A DNA stretch of 64,000 nt from Rufibacter hautae (GTDB lineage Bacteria; Bacteroidota; Bacteroidia; Cytophagales; Hymenobacteraceae), in assembly GCF_008271695.1 (NCBI RefSeq), contig NZ_VKKY01000003.1, forward strand, positions 558,001 through 622,000. The letters run 5' to 3'. Shown here piece by piece: positions 7,145 through 16,508 of the stretch. Every line of letters begins with the position of its first letter. The first letter of the stretch is position 1. The position numbers were made by a program, and so were the translations under genes. Under the pieces are notes generated by a model. That model worked only from the letters and a program-made list of their open reading frames with translations, made no database searches and was not told the DNA's origin.

Positions 7145-8327
7145 CTTCGCCGTTAATTAAGCGGTACATCATGGTCTGGTTCCCGAAGATCTTGGAGAAG
7201 CCTTTCACATCTTCGCCGGTCCAGGTGTTGTTCATTTCGCCGTAGGAACCGAATTTGGAAGACATGAGGTCATGGGCAGACTCAATACCTTCTACCTGGA
7301 AGCGGTAAGGCGCCAGCAGCACGTGTACTTTTCCGGTCACGGTTTTCTGCGTGTCGGTCAGGAAGGTCTCAATGTTGCGCATGGTAGGGTCCAGGAACTG
7401 GCCTTCGTGCATCCAGTTACCGTACCAGGTAGCCAGGCTGTCTTTCCAGTACAACTGCCATTTGGTGAGGGTGTGTTTCTCTAAGGCATGGTGCGCTTTG
7501 ATGATAACCATAGGAGCAGCTGCTTCAAAGCCAACTCTTCCTTTGATACCAATAATAGTATCGCCCACGTGGATGTCACGGCCAATCGCGAAGCCGCTGG
7601 CAATCTCCTGTAGTTTCTGGATCACGTGCACCGGATTATCGAATTGCTCGTCATTCAAGCCCACGGGCTCGCCGTTTTTGAAGTGCAGCGTGATGCGCTC
7701 CGGCGTATCTTTGGAAAGCTGGGTAGGGTACGCAGACTCCGGCAATGCTTGGTGCGAAGTCAAGGTCTCTTTACCACCCACCGAGGTGCCCCAGATGCCT
7801 TTGTTGATAGAATACTGCGCCTTCTGAAAATCCATCTCCACGCCGCGTTCTTTCAGGTAGGCAATCTCTTCTTCACGCGACAGTTTCAAATCCCGAATTG
7901 GCGTAATCACCTGCACATTGGGCACCAGAATATTGAACACCATGTCGAACCGAACCTGATCGTTACCGGCGCCAGTGCTACCGTGCGCTACGGCTTCGGC
8001 ACCGATTTCCTGGGCGTACTTGGCTATGGCTACGGCTTGAGAAATCCGCTCCGCGCTCACCGATAGGGGATAGGTGTTGTTTTTGAGCACATTCCCGAAA
8101 ATCAGGTACTTCAGACAAGACTGGTAATAGTTATCGGTTTCGTCTAAGGTTACGTGGTGAGTTACACCTAAATTCTCAGCCCTTTGGGCAATCTCCGCTA
8201 ACTCCTCTTCTGAGAAGCCGCCAGTATTCACGATGGCCGAATAGATTTCATAATCTTGTTCCAGCAGGTACTTCACACAGAAAGATGTGTCTAAGCCGCC
8301 ACTGAACGCGAGAACTACTTTTTTCAT
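7131..8327 (-). CDS. argG: Argininosuccinate synthase
   Basis: ATP-dependent ligation of citrulline and aspartate. 398 residues, the standard length. The N-type ATP pyrophosphatase P-loop AFSGGLDTS (about 7-15), GSTGAGNDQVRFD and the SINKGIWG region are clear. It overlaps argC by 14 bp downstream. Upstream, a 103 bp spacer with a tandem inverted repeat separates it from the GNAT gene. The gene lies early in the operon, ahead of the acylornithine steps. Confidence 0.96.
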   Translation of the reverse strand: MKKVVLAFSGGLDTSFCVKYLLEQDYEIYSAIVNTGGFSEEELAEIAQRAENLGVTHHVTLDETDNYYQSCLKYLIFGNVLKNNTYPLSVSAERISQAVAIAKYAQEIGAEAVAHGSTGAGNDQVRFDMVFNILVPNVQVITPIRDLKLSREEEIAYLKERGVEMDFQKAQYSINKGIWGTSVGGKETLTSHQALPESAYPTQLSKDTPERITLHFKNGEPVGLNDEQFDNPVHVIQKLQEIASGFAIGRDIHVGDTIIGIKGRVGFEAAAPMVIIKAHHALEKHTLTKWQLYWKDSLATWYGNWMHEGQFLDPTMRNIETFLTDTQKTVTGKVHVLLAPYRFQVEGIESAHDLMSSKFGSYGEMNNTWTGEDVKGFSKIFGNQTMMYRLINGEDGAE

Positions 8328-8346
8328 GGGTGTAATGAGTGATTGA

Positions 8347-8438
8347 GAGAATGAATTTTATTGAATGATTGAGAGATTGAATGGTTGAATGATTGGGAAA
8401 GATTATTCTCTCAATCATTCAACCATTCAATCATTCAT
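8347..8438. repeat. Tandem TTGAATGATTGA repeats forming a 21-bp hairpin
   Basis: Imperfect repeats of TTGAATGATTGA occur on both sides. 8375-8395 pairs perfectly with 8412-8432 around a 16-nt loop. The right arm includes the stop codon of the GNAT gene, so the last codons of that gene are part of the repeat. It could form an RNA hairpin between the first two operon genes. Confidence 0.8.
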
Positions 8439-8991
8439 TGTCCGCCTTTGGCGGAACAAACAGCATGGCCGTGCAGAGGCAGTTGCTGCGGTTTTTGGCC
8501 GTAAGAATGTCAAAGTTCACGCAGCTGCGGCAGCCTTTCCAGAACTCCTCGTCCTTGGTTAGTTCTGAATAGGTTACGGGGCGGTAGCCCAGATCTGAGT
8601 TGATTTTCATCACCGCCAAGGCCGTGGTTAACCCGAAGATTTTCGCCTCAGGGTACTTGGTGCGCGACAACTCAAATACCTTCTGTTTGATGCGCTTGGC
8701 CAATCCGCTTTTGCGCAGATGCGGCGACACAATCAGGCCTGAGTTGGCCACGTACTCGCCGTGGCCCCACGTTTCAATGTAGCAGAACCCAGCCCAGTTG
8801 CCTTCCCCATCAAACGCGATCACGGCTTTGCCTTCCCGCATCTTCAGGGCCACGTAGTCTGGGGAGCGCTTCGCAATGCCGGTGCCGCGGGCCTTTGCCG
8901 AGGACTCCATTTCATCACAAATATGTTGCGCAAAGGGAGTGTGCTCCTCAGTAGCCACCACTACTGTGAAAGCGTTATTAGAAGTTTCCAT
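8431..8991 (-). CDS. GNAT acyltransferase, candidate glutamate N-acyltransferase (first step)
   Basis: 186 residues from the ATG at 8991 (METSNNAFTVVVATEEH); an ATG 18 codons upstream (9045) is possible. GNAT features: the central beta strand and acceptor loop around GLIVSPHLRKSGLAKRIK (the acyl-CoA pyrophosphate-binding area). It is first in the arginine operon, which otherwise lacks the enzyme that acylates glutamate, so N-acylglutamate synthase activity (acetyl or succinyl) is the natural inference. The C-terminal region carries CRSC and CLC cysteine motifs, a possible metal site that I recall as conserved in Bacteroidota homologues. The end of the gene is within the TTGAATGA repeat hairpin. 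Confidence 0.75.
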   Translation of the reverse strand: METSNNAFTVVVATEEHTPFAQHICDEMESSAKARGTGIAKRSPDYVALKMREGKAVIAFDGEGNWAGFCYIETWGHGEYVANSGLIVSPHLRKSGLAKRIKQKVFELSRTKYPEAKIFGLTTALAVMKINSDLGYRPVTYSELTKDEEFWKGCRSCVNFDILTAKNRSNCLCTAMLFVPPKADNE

Positions 8992-9132
8992 GGAAGGAAC
9001 AGATGCAATAGGCTGCAACGCTACAGCCGAGGCGTATGTACGCATCGCTATATGTTTGTTAATAAAATTAAAAAAGGGAAAGGGGGTACTGCTACCAGCC
9101 TAAGAGGTGGTATACAGGAATGCATCCGGGTT

Positions 9133-9149
9133 GGTTGTCTATCACAACC
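9133..9149 (-). promoter_or_regulatory. 6-bp hairpin in arg operon leader
   Basis: GGTTGT-CTATC-ACAACC is a perfect 6-bp stem with a 5-nt loop, downstream of the two terminator-like hairpins and upstream of the GNAT start. It is a possible further element of leader folding. Confidence 0.4.
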
Positions 9150-9161
9150 TGCGCCGGTGGC

Positions 9162-9293
9162 CTAGCGCCTGGATCGGGTAAGGTAAAGAGGTTGACAAAA
9201 AACTGTTCTGGACAGAACAGAAAAAAGCGCACTCCTTAGGACGGAGCGTTTTACCGTTGCCACAACAACTGATAAAAGCGACTTTTTATTCAT
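9162..9293 (-). CDS. Possible arginine-rich leader peptide of the arg operon
   Basis: A 43-codon frame starting MNKKSLLSVVV and ending LTRSRR-stop, read through the two terminator-like hairpins. It contains six arginine codons: two within the first hairpin (RSVLRS) and three in the last four codons. This is the arrangement expected if ribosomes stalled at arginine codons prevent terminator formation. It could equally be a chance frame; no family is recognised. Confidence 0.35.
   Translation of the reverse strand: MNKKSLLSVVVATVKRSVLRSALFSVLSRTVFCQPLYLTRSRR
9197..9248 (-). promoter_or_regulatory. Tandem terminator-like hairpins: candidate arg attenuator
   Basis: On the minus strand, hairpin 1 (9248-9230, CGCTCC/GGAGTG with a 7-nt loop) is followed by six T. 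Hairpin 2 (9220-9203, CTGTTCTG/CAGAACAG) is followed by another six T. No gene ends just upstream: the previous minus-strand gene has its own hairpin at 9659-9706. The pair therefore lies in the leader of the arginine operon and fits transcription attenuation. Alternatively, the 18-bp palindrome could be an operator. Confidence 0.55.
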
Positions 9294-9471
9294 TGATTTA
9301 GGATCGTGTAAAAAATGGTAGCTTCTGCTTGAAAGCTTCCGCAAATATTTCATTAAAAAAATGAAAATACCAACGGTTTGGTTCATTTCTTAATGAAAAA
9401 TTAATTTACATCAGGTAATTCAATTAAGGCAAAGCATGAAGTTCAGGAGTTTCCCCTATTGAAGAGTTTGC

Positions 9472-9506
9472 GTTTTGGGGCTATTTTTCAAGAAATAAGG
9501 CTAAAC
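9472..9506. repeat. Copy of the 36-nt palindromic repeat
   Basis: GTTTTGGGGCTATTTTT then CAAGAAATAAGGCTAAAC, 35 nt. This is the last copy before a stretch of about 14 kb without any. Confidence 0.65.
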
Positions 9507-9658
9507 CGAAGCATAGATGAAAAGCTTAGATTACTGCTATGTCCTGACCTTGCCTGTCTGAGTTTAGATGCAACTGACCTGCATGATTAATTAGGATGAA
9601 TCTGAAATCTCTTCTGGTGCGGTTCATGAAAATCATTGGTGGGCATGGAGATATAAGG

Positions 9659-9706
9659 GCAACGTCCTTGAAGAACAATAAAAGATAAGTTCTTCAAGGA
9701 CGTTGC
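9659..9706. terminator. 18-bp inverted repeat downstream of the 9735-10415 gene
   Basis: A long perfect stem (arms 9659-9676 and 9689-9706, core CAACGTCCTTGAAGAAC) with a 12-nt loop. It sits after the stop of the exported protein gene on the minus strand and has no strong T-run. The rest of 9294-9734 shows no gene that I can support. Confidence 0.6.
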
Positions 9707-9734
9707 TATTTTGGCGTTTATGGCCCGTTTTTAC

Positions 9735-10415
9735 TTAAATGGTGTTATAGTAGTTGATGAGTTGGGTTAAATCTTTGTCATTTTTAAGGTTCAGTTTATT
9801 AGCGGTGATGTAGCCTTTCAGAGTATCTTTTTTGTTTTTCAGCGCAGACAAAACCGATTTCTCCTCGTTTTTTATTTTGGTAAGTTCATCACCCTGTTTA
9901 AGGTAATAGATCGTGACTTCGGCAATCCTTTTGGTGACCGTAGCTGAATTGAATGCCTTGTCTTCTCTTATTACCTTGAAGTCCCTTTTCAGCAGGCTCA
10001 CTGGGCCGGTAGACAAGACTTCATAAAACGTGTTGTCCAATGCATTTTTGTCAACGGTTTGCCCACTTACAAAGGTTCTGGTCTGTTCTGTGATTTTGTC
10101 TGGTGAGTAGTTGATGCTGAAGGAAGATACCGGTTGGGTGAGTTCCATCACTATGCCGTGTTTGTTCTTGAACTGCAGCAAGCCTTCCACCATATCAAAC
10201 TTCAATTCTACGTCTTTGTGGGTAGTGCCATTGGGGAGCGTGATGGTTCCTTTGCTAAAATCCTCCTGTAAAAAGGGAGAGCCTTCCACGTTCACGTACT
10301 GGTTGATCCTGATAGGTCTGCCGTTTACTTCTTCTAAATAAACCTGGGCGCTGGTTTTGATGCTGGTACATGCTATGAGCAGCAATACCAACCATAAAAG
10401 TTTGTTTGGGTTCAT
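9735..10415 (-). CDS. Exported protein of unknown function
   Basis: 226 residues, not recognised. The N-terminus is a hydrophobic signal (LLWLVLLLIAC) that contains both a possible lipobox, LIAC, and a later SAQ cleavage site, so either lipidation or plain secretion is possible. The middle part looks beta-rich and polar; the C-terminal third is lysine-rich and helical (KNEEKSVLSALKNKKDTLKG). It stands alone between the arg leader and the SusD gene, with hairpins on both sides. Confidence 0.7.
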   Translation of the reverse strand: MNPNKLLWLVLLLIACTSIKTSAQVYLEEVNGRPIRINQYVNVEGSPFLQEDFSKGTITLPNGTTHKDVELKFDMVEGLLQFKNKHGIVMELTQPVSSFSINYSPDKITEQTRTFVSGQTVDKNALDNTFYEVLSTGPVSLLKRDFKVIREDKAFNSATVTKRIAEVTIYYLKQGDELTKIKNEEKSVLSALKNKKDTLKGYITANKLNLKNDKDLTQLINYYNTI

Positions 10416-10521
10416 GTTGAATGCTGGAAAGGTGTAAGTTGAAGTAGAGTATTACTAAAATAGCAACGCTTATGAAGCTAGTTAAATTGAGCGCAAGTGA
10501 TTTTGAATCAAGTTGAAATAA

Positions 10522-10552
10522 AATAAGCCCTCAGTAGATCTGAGGGCTTATT
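10522..10552. terminator. Intrinsic terminator after the susD-like gene (minus)
   Basis: AATAAGCCCTCA / TGAGGGCTTATT, a 12-bp stem with a 7-nt loop, directly downstream of the SusD stop on the minus strand. Confidence 0.75.
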
Positions 10553-10601
10553 AGCTTAATAGTTTAGGTTATAATTGAAAGATAAATTCATCTATTACCT
10601 A

Positions 10602-12014
10602 TTATTCCCAACCTGGATTCTGCTGAATGTTAGGGTTAGCAGTTACCTCCGTACGTGGAATTGGCAATACTCTTTTAGGGTCAGAGTAGGCCAGGGTATT
10701 GGGAGCTCTTCTTCTTCCGGTGATATCAACCATAAGCCTGTTAAGAGTAGCAAAACGATCACCTTCAAAAGCCAACTCTTTCCTACGCTCCGCGATAATG
10801 TCATCCAAAAGCTGGGTTCCGGTGGAGGTGTACTCTTTGCCTGGTTCTCTCTCGGCTACCAAAGTGTTCAGGTACGTCCGGGCGAGTTCCTCGTTTCCGG
10901 TGCGCTGCGCTGCTTCGGCGGCAATGAGGTATACTTCAGACATCCGGATCACTACTTTGTCTTCTGCGTCGCCAGAAATAGCATTGTATTTAGTGACAAT
11001 GTAGGCTGGGTTATCACCGGCACCTCTTCTACCTACTGTAATCAACTGTATTCTGATGTCATCAGGTGAATACTGGGTGTAAAGGCTAGGCGTTGCCAAG
11101 TTCTGTCCGTAACCACCCTGGTTGAAGAAGTATGCGTATTCGTTTACCCCGTTGTTCTCCGTTTGGGTAGCGGAAACCTCAAACAAGGACTCTAGGCCTT
11201 GTAGTTTAGTGGCATCTGTCTCTGCCCAATAAGACAAGACAGACTCATAAGGCAGCAGCTCAACACCGCTTTCGTTAATCACTTCCTCCGCTTGTTGTAA
11301 AGCCAAAGCGTAATCGCCTTTGTAAAGATTTACCTCTGCTTGCAAAGCACGGGCGGCATATTTGGATAACCGTACCGTTCCTTCATCCAAGGTCATCATG
11401 GTGTAGGCTTTGTCAAGGTCAGACAGAATCTGGGCGTAAACCTCAGCTACCGTATTACGACTTGGCTGCGCATTGTATTCAAACTCTTTCAAGACAAGCG
11501 GCACACCTAAATGCGAGGCATTGGCAGTTTCATTGTAAGGTCTTGCAAAGTGCCGAACCAACTCAAAATACAGTAGGGCTCTTAATGCATATGCCTCGCC
11601 TTTGTACTGGTCTACCGCCTCTTGATCAGTTACAGTAGGAGAAGAGTTGATAATCGCGTTTGTCCGGTTGATAACGTCATAAGCCCCAGTCCAGATCTCC
11701 GTTACCTCTGCACTGTTGTTCAAGAAGTTGTAGCCAGAAAGAGAGTTGAAATAACCAGAGTTTGAAGTAGCGACATACAAATTGTCGGCGAGCATATCTC
11801 CTAACACTGGTAGGTTTAGGCCATACAAGTTTGTGGAGGCCAAACCGCCGTATGCCCCTCTTAAGGCACTCAGGACATCATTGTCTGTGCGGAGGGCTTC
11901 ATTTGCGTTGATGCCCGTTGAGGGTGTCTCTTCAAGAAAGTCATCACCGCAAGAACTGAGCATGCCTGCAGAAAGCAGCCCAGCCAAAAGCATTACCTTA
12001 TAATTATTTTTCAT
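10602..12014 (-). CDS. SusD/RagB-type outer-membrane lipoprotein
   Basis: 470 residues. Signal peptide with lipobox LSSC (cysteine at about 22), followed by the acidic GDDFLEETPS segment typical of SusD starts. The tetratricopeptide-like SusD core is visible in GEAYALRALLYFELVRHFARPY and the C-terminal RRKELAFEGDRF motif. It is the surface ligand-binding lid of the SusC channel encoded just upstream (14 bp gap, same strand). Substrate unknown: no glycoside hydrolase or regulator lies next to the pair. Confidence 0.92.
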   Translation of the reverse strand: MKNNYKVMLLAGLLSAGMLSSCGDDFLEETPSTGINANEALRTDNDVLSALRGAYGGLASTNLYGLNLPVLGDMLADNLYVATSNSGYFNSLSGYNFLNNSAEVTEIWTGAYDVINRTNAIINSSPTVTDQEAVDQYKGEAYALRALLYFELVRHFARPYNETANASHLGVPLVLKEFEYNAQPSRNTVAEVYAQILSDLDKAYTMMTLDEGTVRLSKYAARALQAEVNLYKGDYALALQQAEEVINESGVELLPYESVLSYWAETDATKLQGLESLFEVSATQTENNGVNEYAYFFNQGGYGQNLATPSLYTQYSPDDIRIQLITVGRRGAGDNPAYIVTKYNAISGDAEDKVVIRMSEVYLIAAEAAQRTGNEELARTYLNTLVAEREPGKEYTSTGTQLLDDIIAERRKELAFEGDRFATLNRLMVDITGRRRAPNTLAYSDPKRVLPIPRTEVTANPNIQQNPGWE

Positions 12015-12028
12015 GAGGTCTTTTTAGA

Positions 12029-15028
12029 TTAGAAGCCAACGTTAATACCAAAAGTGACTGTTTTAGGAACACTAATTTCAAAGTTGGTGGTTCCCGTAAC
12101 TCCCCCTGCTTCAGGATCATAAGGAAGATTGTCATCTTTCACCCAAGTAGCTAAGTTTGTTCCTCTTAGGTAAACTCTTACGTTAGACATTTTTAAGTTC
12201 CCAATTAAACTAGCTGGTAAGCTATACCCCAATGTAACATCTCTCAGGCGAATGAAATCACCTTTGTTCAGGTTGTTTGTAGACAAATTGCGATAACGTA
12301 AGTCATTATCATAAGAAAGCATAGGCACAGAAGCCTGATCGCCTTCTTGTTGCCATCTGTCAAGTTGGGTTGCTCTTTGATTGTATCCGCTCAAGTACCA
12401 TCCGCCACTGTTTAAATACTGGAAGTAAGGGTCACGGATGTAGTTGCCATAGCTATAATAAAACAAGGCATCAAGGGTCAGACCTTTGTAGGTAAGCGTG
12501 GTGCCTGCGCTACCAAAAGCGGTTGGTAAGGCAGATTTTCCTGTCAAAGAATAAGCAGCCTGGGAGTAAGTTTTGGTGGTCTCTGACTGAGAAGCATCTG
12601 TATACCACATCGGCATGCCATCCTCAGGATCCACCCCAGCCCAGATGGGCATGTAGAACTGGTAAATATCATAACCCACTTGTCTGATGAAACCACCAGT
12701 TTGTTGCTTGTCCACCGCAAGTTCTGTGATCTCGTTTTTATTTCTAGAGATATTAAAACTCAAATCCCACTTGAAATCCCCCACCTGGATAGGGGTGCCG
12801 GAAATGGCAAGTTCAAAGCCGCTGTTTTTCATGGCGCCAATGTTTTCCAGAATGCTGGGGAAACCAGTTGTTAAGGAAAGCGGACGGTTCAACAACAAAT
12901 CAGAAGTAGTTCTAGAGTAATAGTCAGCGGTAAAGCTCAACCGGTTGTCAAACAAAATCGCATCAATCCCCACATCAAAGGGCTTATTTTTCTCCCATGT
13001 CAGGTTTGGGTTACCAAGTGATGACGGCGTAGCGGCTACAGAGCCTTCGTAAGTACTGGCATAAGAATAAGTTCTTCTCCAATCATAATTACCAATGCCA
13101 GCGTTACCATTTACCCCATAGGAAGTTCTCAGTTTCAACTGATTGATCCAGTCGTATTCTTGCATGAACTCTTCTTGGTCAACGTTCCAGCTGGCACCAA
13201 CAGACCAGAAATTACCGTATCTGTTTTCAGAACCAAATCTTGAAGAACCATCCCTTCTGAAGGAACCAGACAATACATACTTGCCTTTATAAGAGATATC
13301 TCCTAAAGAAAGTATAGAGGCGAAAGAATAACCTTCATTTGCACCATTGGCAGTGATTGGAGTGGCAGCATTCGAAGGAGCCGTGAAATCAATGTTCAAT
13401 GGCATGTTCTCAGCATACACATTAGATGTGTAGATAGAGGATTTCTGCGCTTCATAACCACCTTTCAGGTTTATTACCCAAGCATTGTCCTGGTTGATGT
13501 CCCAGGTGTAATTCAACAGATTGGTCCATACCCAGTTAAAATAGCGGGTGTAATACCTGGTGGAGCTTCCGCCTACAGATTCTGCATCACCATAGAAGGG
13601 GTTTTGGTAGTTGTCTTCTTCCAGACTGTTGTAGTCAATACCATATTTAGTGGTTAAAGATAGACCTGGCAAGATTTTATATTCAGCATTAAAGCTTCCA
13701 ATTGCTTTTAAGGTGTTGCTCTCGTTTTTGTCCAATTCTGCTAAACGAAGTGGGTTGAAAGGACCTTGTGGTTCTGAATCAAGGCCTAGGGAAGGCATCA
13801 GGAACAAACCGGCCAGAATAGGGTTGGCAAAGAAACCACTGTTGAGCGGACCAGTTTGTGAAGTAGTAGAAAGCAAAAGGTTAGTGCCTACGGCCAACTT
13901 CTGATTTAAGCTGTGTCTGATATTAAATCCACCAGAGTATCTGGTGAACTCAGAATTGAGGGTGGTGCCTTCCTGGTTGAAATAACCACCAGAAATATTG
14001 AAGGTAGTTTTTTCATCTCCCCCGGAGGCAGCAAGGTTATACTGCTGGGTTTTACCGGTTTGCAATACTTCATCTTCCCAGTTAGTATTCACTTCTGGGT
14101 CTAGTCCGAAGTTCTCTTGTATGAACGCCCCAATGGTTTCTTCATTCAGCTCATAAAAGTCCCAGTAGCCATCGTTTTTCAAAGCTTCACCAAGCAGTTC
14201 GATGTTTTCTGCAGTAGAGAGCATACGGGTGTTTTCATTGTAGTATGCGCGCTTGGCAACCCCATACTCGGCGTCAAAACGTACTTTAGTCTTTCCGGCT
14301 CTACCGCTTTTTGTGGTGATTACAATTACCCCATTGGCCGCTCTGGAACCGTAAATAGAAGCAGCAGAGGCATCTTTTAGTATGTTAATGCTCTCTATGT
14401 CATTGGGGTTAATACCGGCTAAGGCATTTGCAGTAGTTGTGTTTCTGGATAAGTCACCAGAGTTGATAGGAACCCCGTCAACCACGAAGAGCGGAGCGGA
14501 AGAGCCTGTGATAGAACCAATACCTCTGATGCGGATCTGCTGGGCAGAACCCGGCTGACCTGAGGCGCCAACTGATTGTAGCCCAACCACCCGGCCTTGT
14601 AGGGCCTTGTCAACAGAAGACATAGGGATGTTCTCAATTTCTGCTCCACCTACCTGTGACACAGCACCGGTTTGCTCCAGTTTTGTTTGGGTACCATAGC
14701 CGGTGACTACTACCTCGCTCAGAGTGCGAGCATCAGTAGACAAACGTGCATCTATAGTTGATTGGCTGCCAATTGCAATTTCTCTGTTGGTGTATCCAAT
14801 AAAAGAGAAGACGAGAGTTCCCCCAGTAGCCGGTACAGAAATGGTGTAGCTACCATTTACATCTGTAGGCGCAGCAGTGCTGGTTCCTTTGAGTTGAACT
14901 GTTACCCCAGGCATGGCATCGCCTGTCGCAGCATCAGTTACCCTTCCTGTGATCGTCCTTGATTGTGCCACGGCCTCCTGTAGAACCATAGACAGCAAGA
15001 AAAGACTTAATAGTAAGATTTTCTTCAT
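12029..15028 (-). CDS. SusC/RagA TonB-linked outer-membrane channel
   Basis: 999 residues. Signal peptide ending VAQ, a carboxypeptidase-regulatory-like domain (about 24-95, RTITGRVTDAATGDAMPGV), TonB-box region LSEVVVTGYG, plug domain (VGLQSVGASGQPGSAQQIRIRG; SIYGSRAANGVIVITTKSG), then a barrel ending in the aromatic GINVGF. It imports an unknown ligand bound by the downstream SusD partner with energy from TonB. The signal and first domain closely resemble those of the divergent SusC at 16509, while the remainder is different. Confidence 0.95.
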   Translation of the reverse strand: MKKILLLSLFLLSMVLQEAVAQSRTITGRVTDAATGDAMPGVTVQLKGTSTAAPTDVNGSYTISVPATGGTLVFSFIGYTNREIAIGSQSTIDARLSTDARTLSEVVVTGYGTQTKLEQTGAVSQVGGAEIENIPMSSVDKALQGRVVGLQSVGASGQPGSAQQIRIRGIGSITGSSAPLFVVDGVPINSGDLSRNTTTANALAGINPNDIESINILKDASAASIYGSRAANGVIVITTKSGRAGKTKVRFDAEYGVAKRAYYNENTRMLSTAENIELLGEALKNDGYWDFYELNEETIGAFIQENFGLDPEVNTNWEDEVLQTGKTQQYNLAASGGDEKTTFNISGGYFNQEGTTLNSEFTRYSGGFNIRHSLNQKLAVGTNLLLSTTSQTGPLNSGFFANPILAGLFLMPSLGLDSEPQGPFNPLRLAELDKNESNTLKAIGSFNAEYKILPGLSLTTKYGIDYNSLEEDNYQNPFYGDAESVGGSSTRYYTRYFNWVWTNLLNYTWDINQDNAWVINLKGGYEAQKSSIYTSNVYAENMPLNIDFTAPSNAATPITANGANEGYSFASILSLGDISYKGKYVLSGSFRRDGSSRFGSENRYGNFWSVGASWNVDQEEFMQEYDWINQLKLRTSYGVNGNAGIGNYDWRRTYSYASTYEGSVAATPSSLGNPNLTWEKNKPFDVGIDAILFDNRLSFTADYYSRTTSDLLLNRPLSLTTGFPSILENIGAMKNSGFELAISGTPIQVGDFKWDLSFNISRNKNEITELAVDKQQTGGFIRQVGYDIYQFYMPIWAGVDPEDGMPMWYTDASQSETTKTYSQAAYSLTGKSALPTAFGSAGTTLTYKGLTLDALFYYSYGNYIRDPYFQYLNSGGWYLSGYNQRATQLDRWQQEGDQASVPMLSYDNDLRYRNLSTNNLNKGDFIRLRDVTLGYSLPASLIGNLKMSNVRVYLRGTNLATWVKDDNLPYDPEAGGVTGTTNFEISVPKTVTFGINVGF

Positions 15029-16508
15029 GTTGGTTTTTGTTTGTTTAGGTAAATGAAGTTTATAAAAATAACAATTAATAATATGAACTAATAACCATTG
15101 CGCTATTAGTTTGTTTTTTTATGTTTTCTCCTAATATAGGTTACTTAACATATGGTTATTTGATGATTGATGGTTTAGAGTTAATTTATAGTCAAAGGAA
15201 TAAATATCTTAGTAATCTATATAGTTTTACTTAGATATCTAAAGGAGGATTTGAGAGTAAGAGGTGATCAGATTGGAAGCGAAAACAAGACAAATGAGAG
15301 AATACAACCTGTAACGATTTTCACTCCTAATAGTTTTACTGATAGAAGGTTGCCGAATGTACTTATGCATTGCCATAACTAACTGTAGTTGGTTTCATAA
15401 CCTAGACGTTTGAATATCCCCATGTAGTTGCCTGGGTTCATCCAAAAGTCAGTGGCTAAGTAGTTCTGCCACAAAAACTTCTAAGACTTCTAGTAAGCAA
15501 TGCCTACTTTGAATATAGGATGAAGCCAGCGACTATTTGAATTGTAAGGTGTAAAACCAAGTAGGCATTGCTATAAATAAATCTGTATTAAATTATTTTG
15601 TAAAAAGATTATCAATTAACTGTTAAATATTTGAAAAGTTATAAATACAATTTACTAAGAATAATAAATTAGATTGTTTTAATATTAGACAAAGTGTCTA
15701 TTTGATAAAAACCCAATTTTTAAAGCCGCAATTTAAATATTATCTTATCTGTATAGAATAGTAATTATTTTGTGAGAATGAGAAAGGTGCAAAGCCAAGA
15801 AGGTTTGCCTTTAATACCTTGAGGTAAAGCTTTATTGTACATATGATGTATACTAGTTAATAAGATGAGACGGATAGAGTGTCCTTGGGAAGTTTAGAAG
15901 GTACAAGCATTCCACAAGGTGAGCAATAAGGCCCTGAGTTGGTGAAAGGGCCGTCAAGTTAGGCAAAGGGAAAGTCACTTCTTATATCGGAAAGTTGCTT
16001 GTTTGTCCTTTTTGCCACTAATACCTCAGTTGAAAACTTGATTGAAGTAATTCTAGAAAACAGTTTCTTGCTTAATCTTCAGAAAATGGCTTGTAAACAA
16101 AAATCTTCTCCCCATATGGAAAATCATCCGCCATTTGAGGTTATGGATTATAAACATACTAAGGCCATGGTGTCAAAGTAGATAGAAGGGGGTGGAAATG
16201 CAATTGTATTATTTTAATATAGTTATAAAGTTTACTAAGAACAAAACTAGAGAGTTTAACGGTGAAAGCCTGTATTTTCCACGTGAGAGTGGTTTTTTTG
16301 CCTACAATAATCTTTTGAGGCTGAGAAATTGACCAAAACAAAACATTCAAATAACATTAGAGTAAAGTTCGGATTTTGCCACTAATGGCAGATTTTGGAA
16401 AAAATGCGCGCTTTAGATTTTTGAAAACTGAAAAACCTTGTTTGTAAGCCTAGAATAGCTTAATATTAGGCAACGATAAAACCATTTATAACCTAACTAC
16501 AACCTAAC
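15029..16508. other. 1.48 kb gene-free gap between divergent SusC genes
   Basis: AT-rich and without a credible gene on either strand; short frames of about 60 codons have no start context or family. It must hold both divergent promoters. A weak plus-strand candidate is TTTG at 16441-16444 followed by TAATATTAG at 16461. The only clear structure is the inverted repeat at 15496-15572. No regulator (anti-sigma/ECF or hybrid two-component) is encoded. Confidence 0.7.
15496..15572. repeat. 14-bp inverted repeat with a 49-nt interior
   Basis: AGCAATGCCTACTT (15496-15509) and its exact reverse complement (15559-15572). It could be a folded leader RNA, a small RNA or the remnant of a mobile element. 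Confidence 0.65.

Noticed and set aside
9294-9386. Upstream extension of the possible arg leader peptide to a 74-codon protein
   Set aside because: The extension would have to be translated from upstream of a plausible leader promoter; only the 43-codon part from 9293 has an arrangement that makes sense.
15999-16181. 60-codon plus-strand frame in the gap between the SusC genes
   Set aside because: No start context, no family features and low-complexity AT-rich codons; the whole gap looks non-coding.
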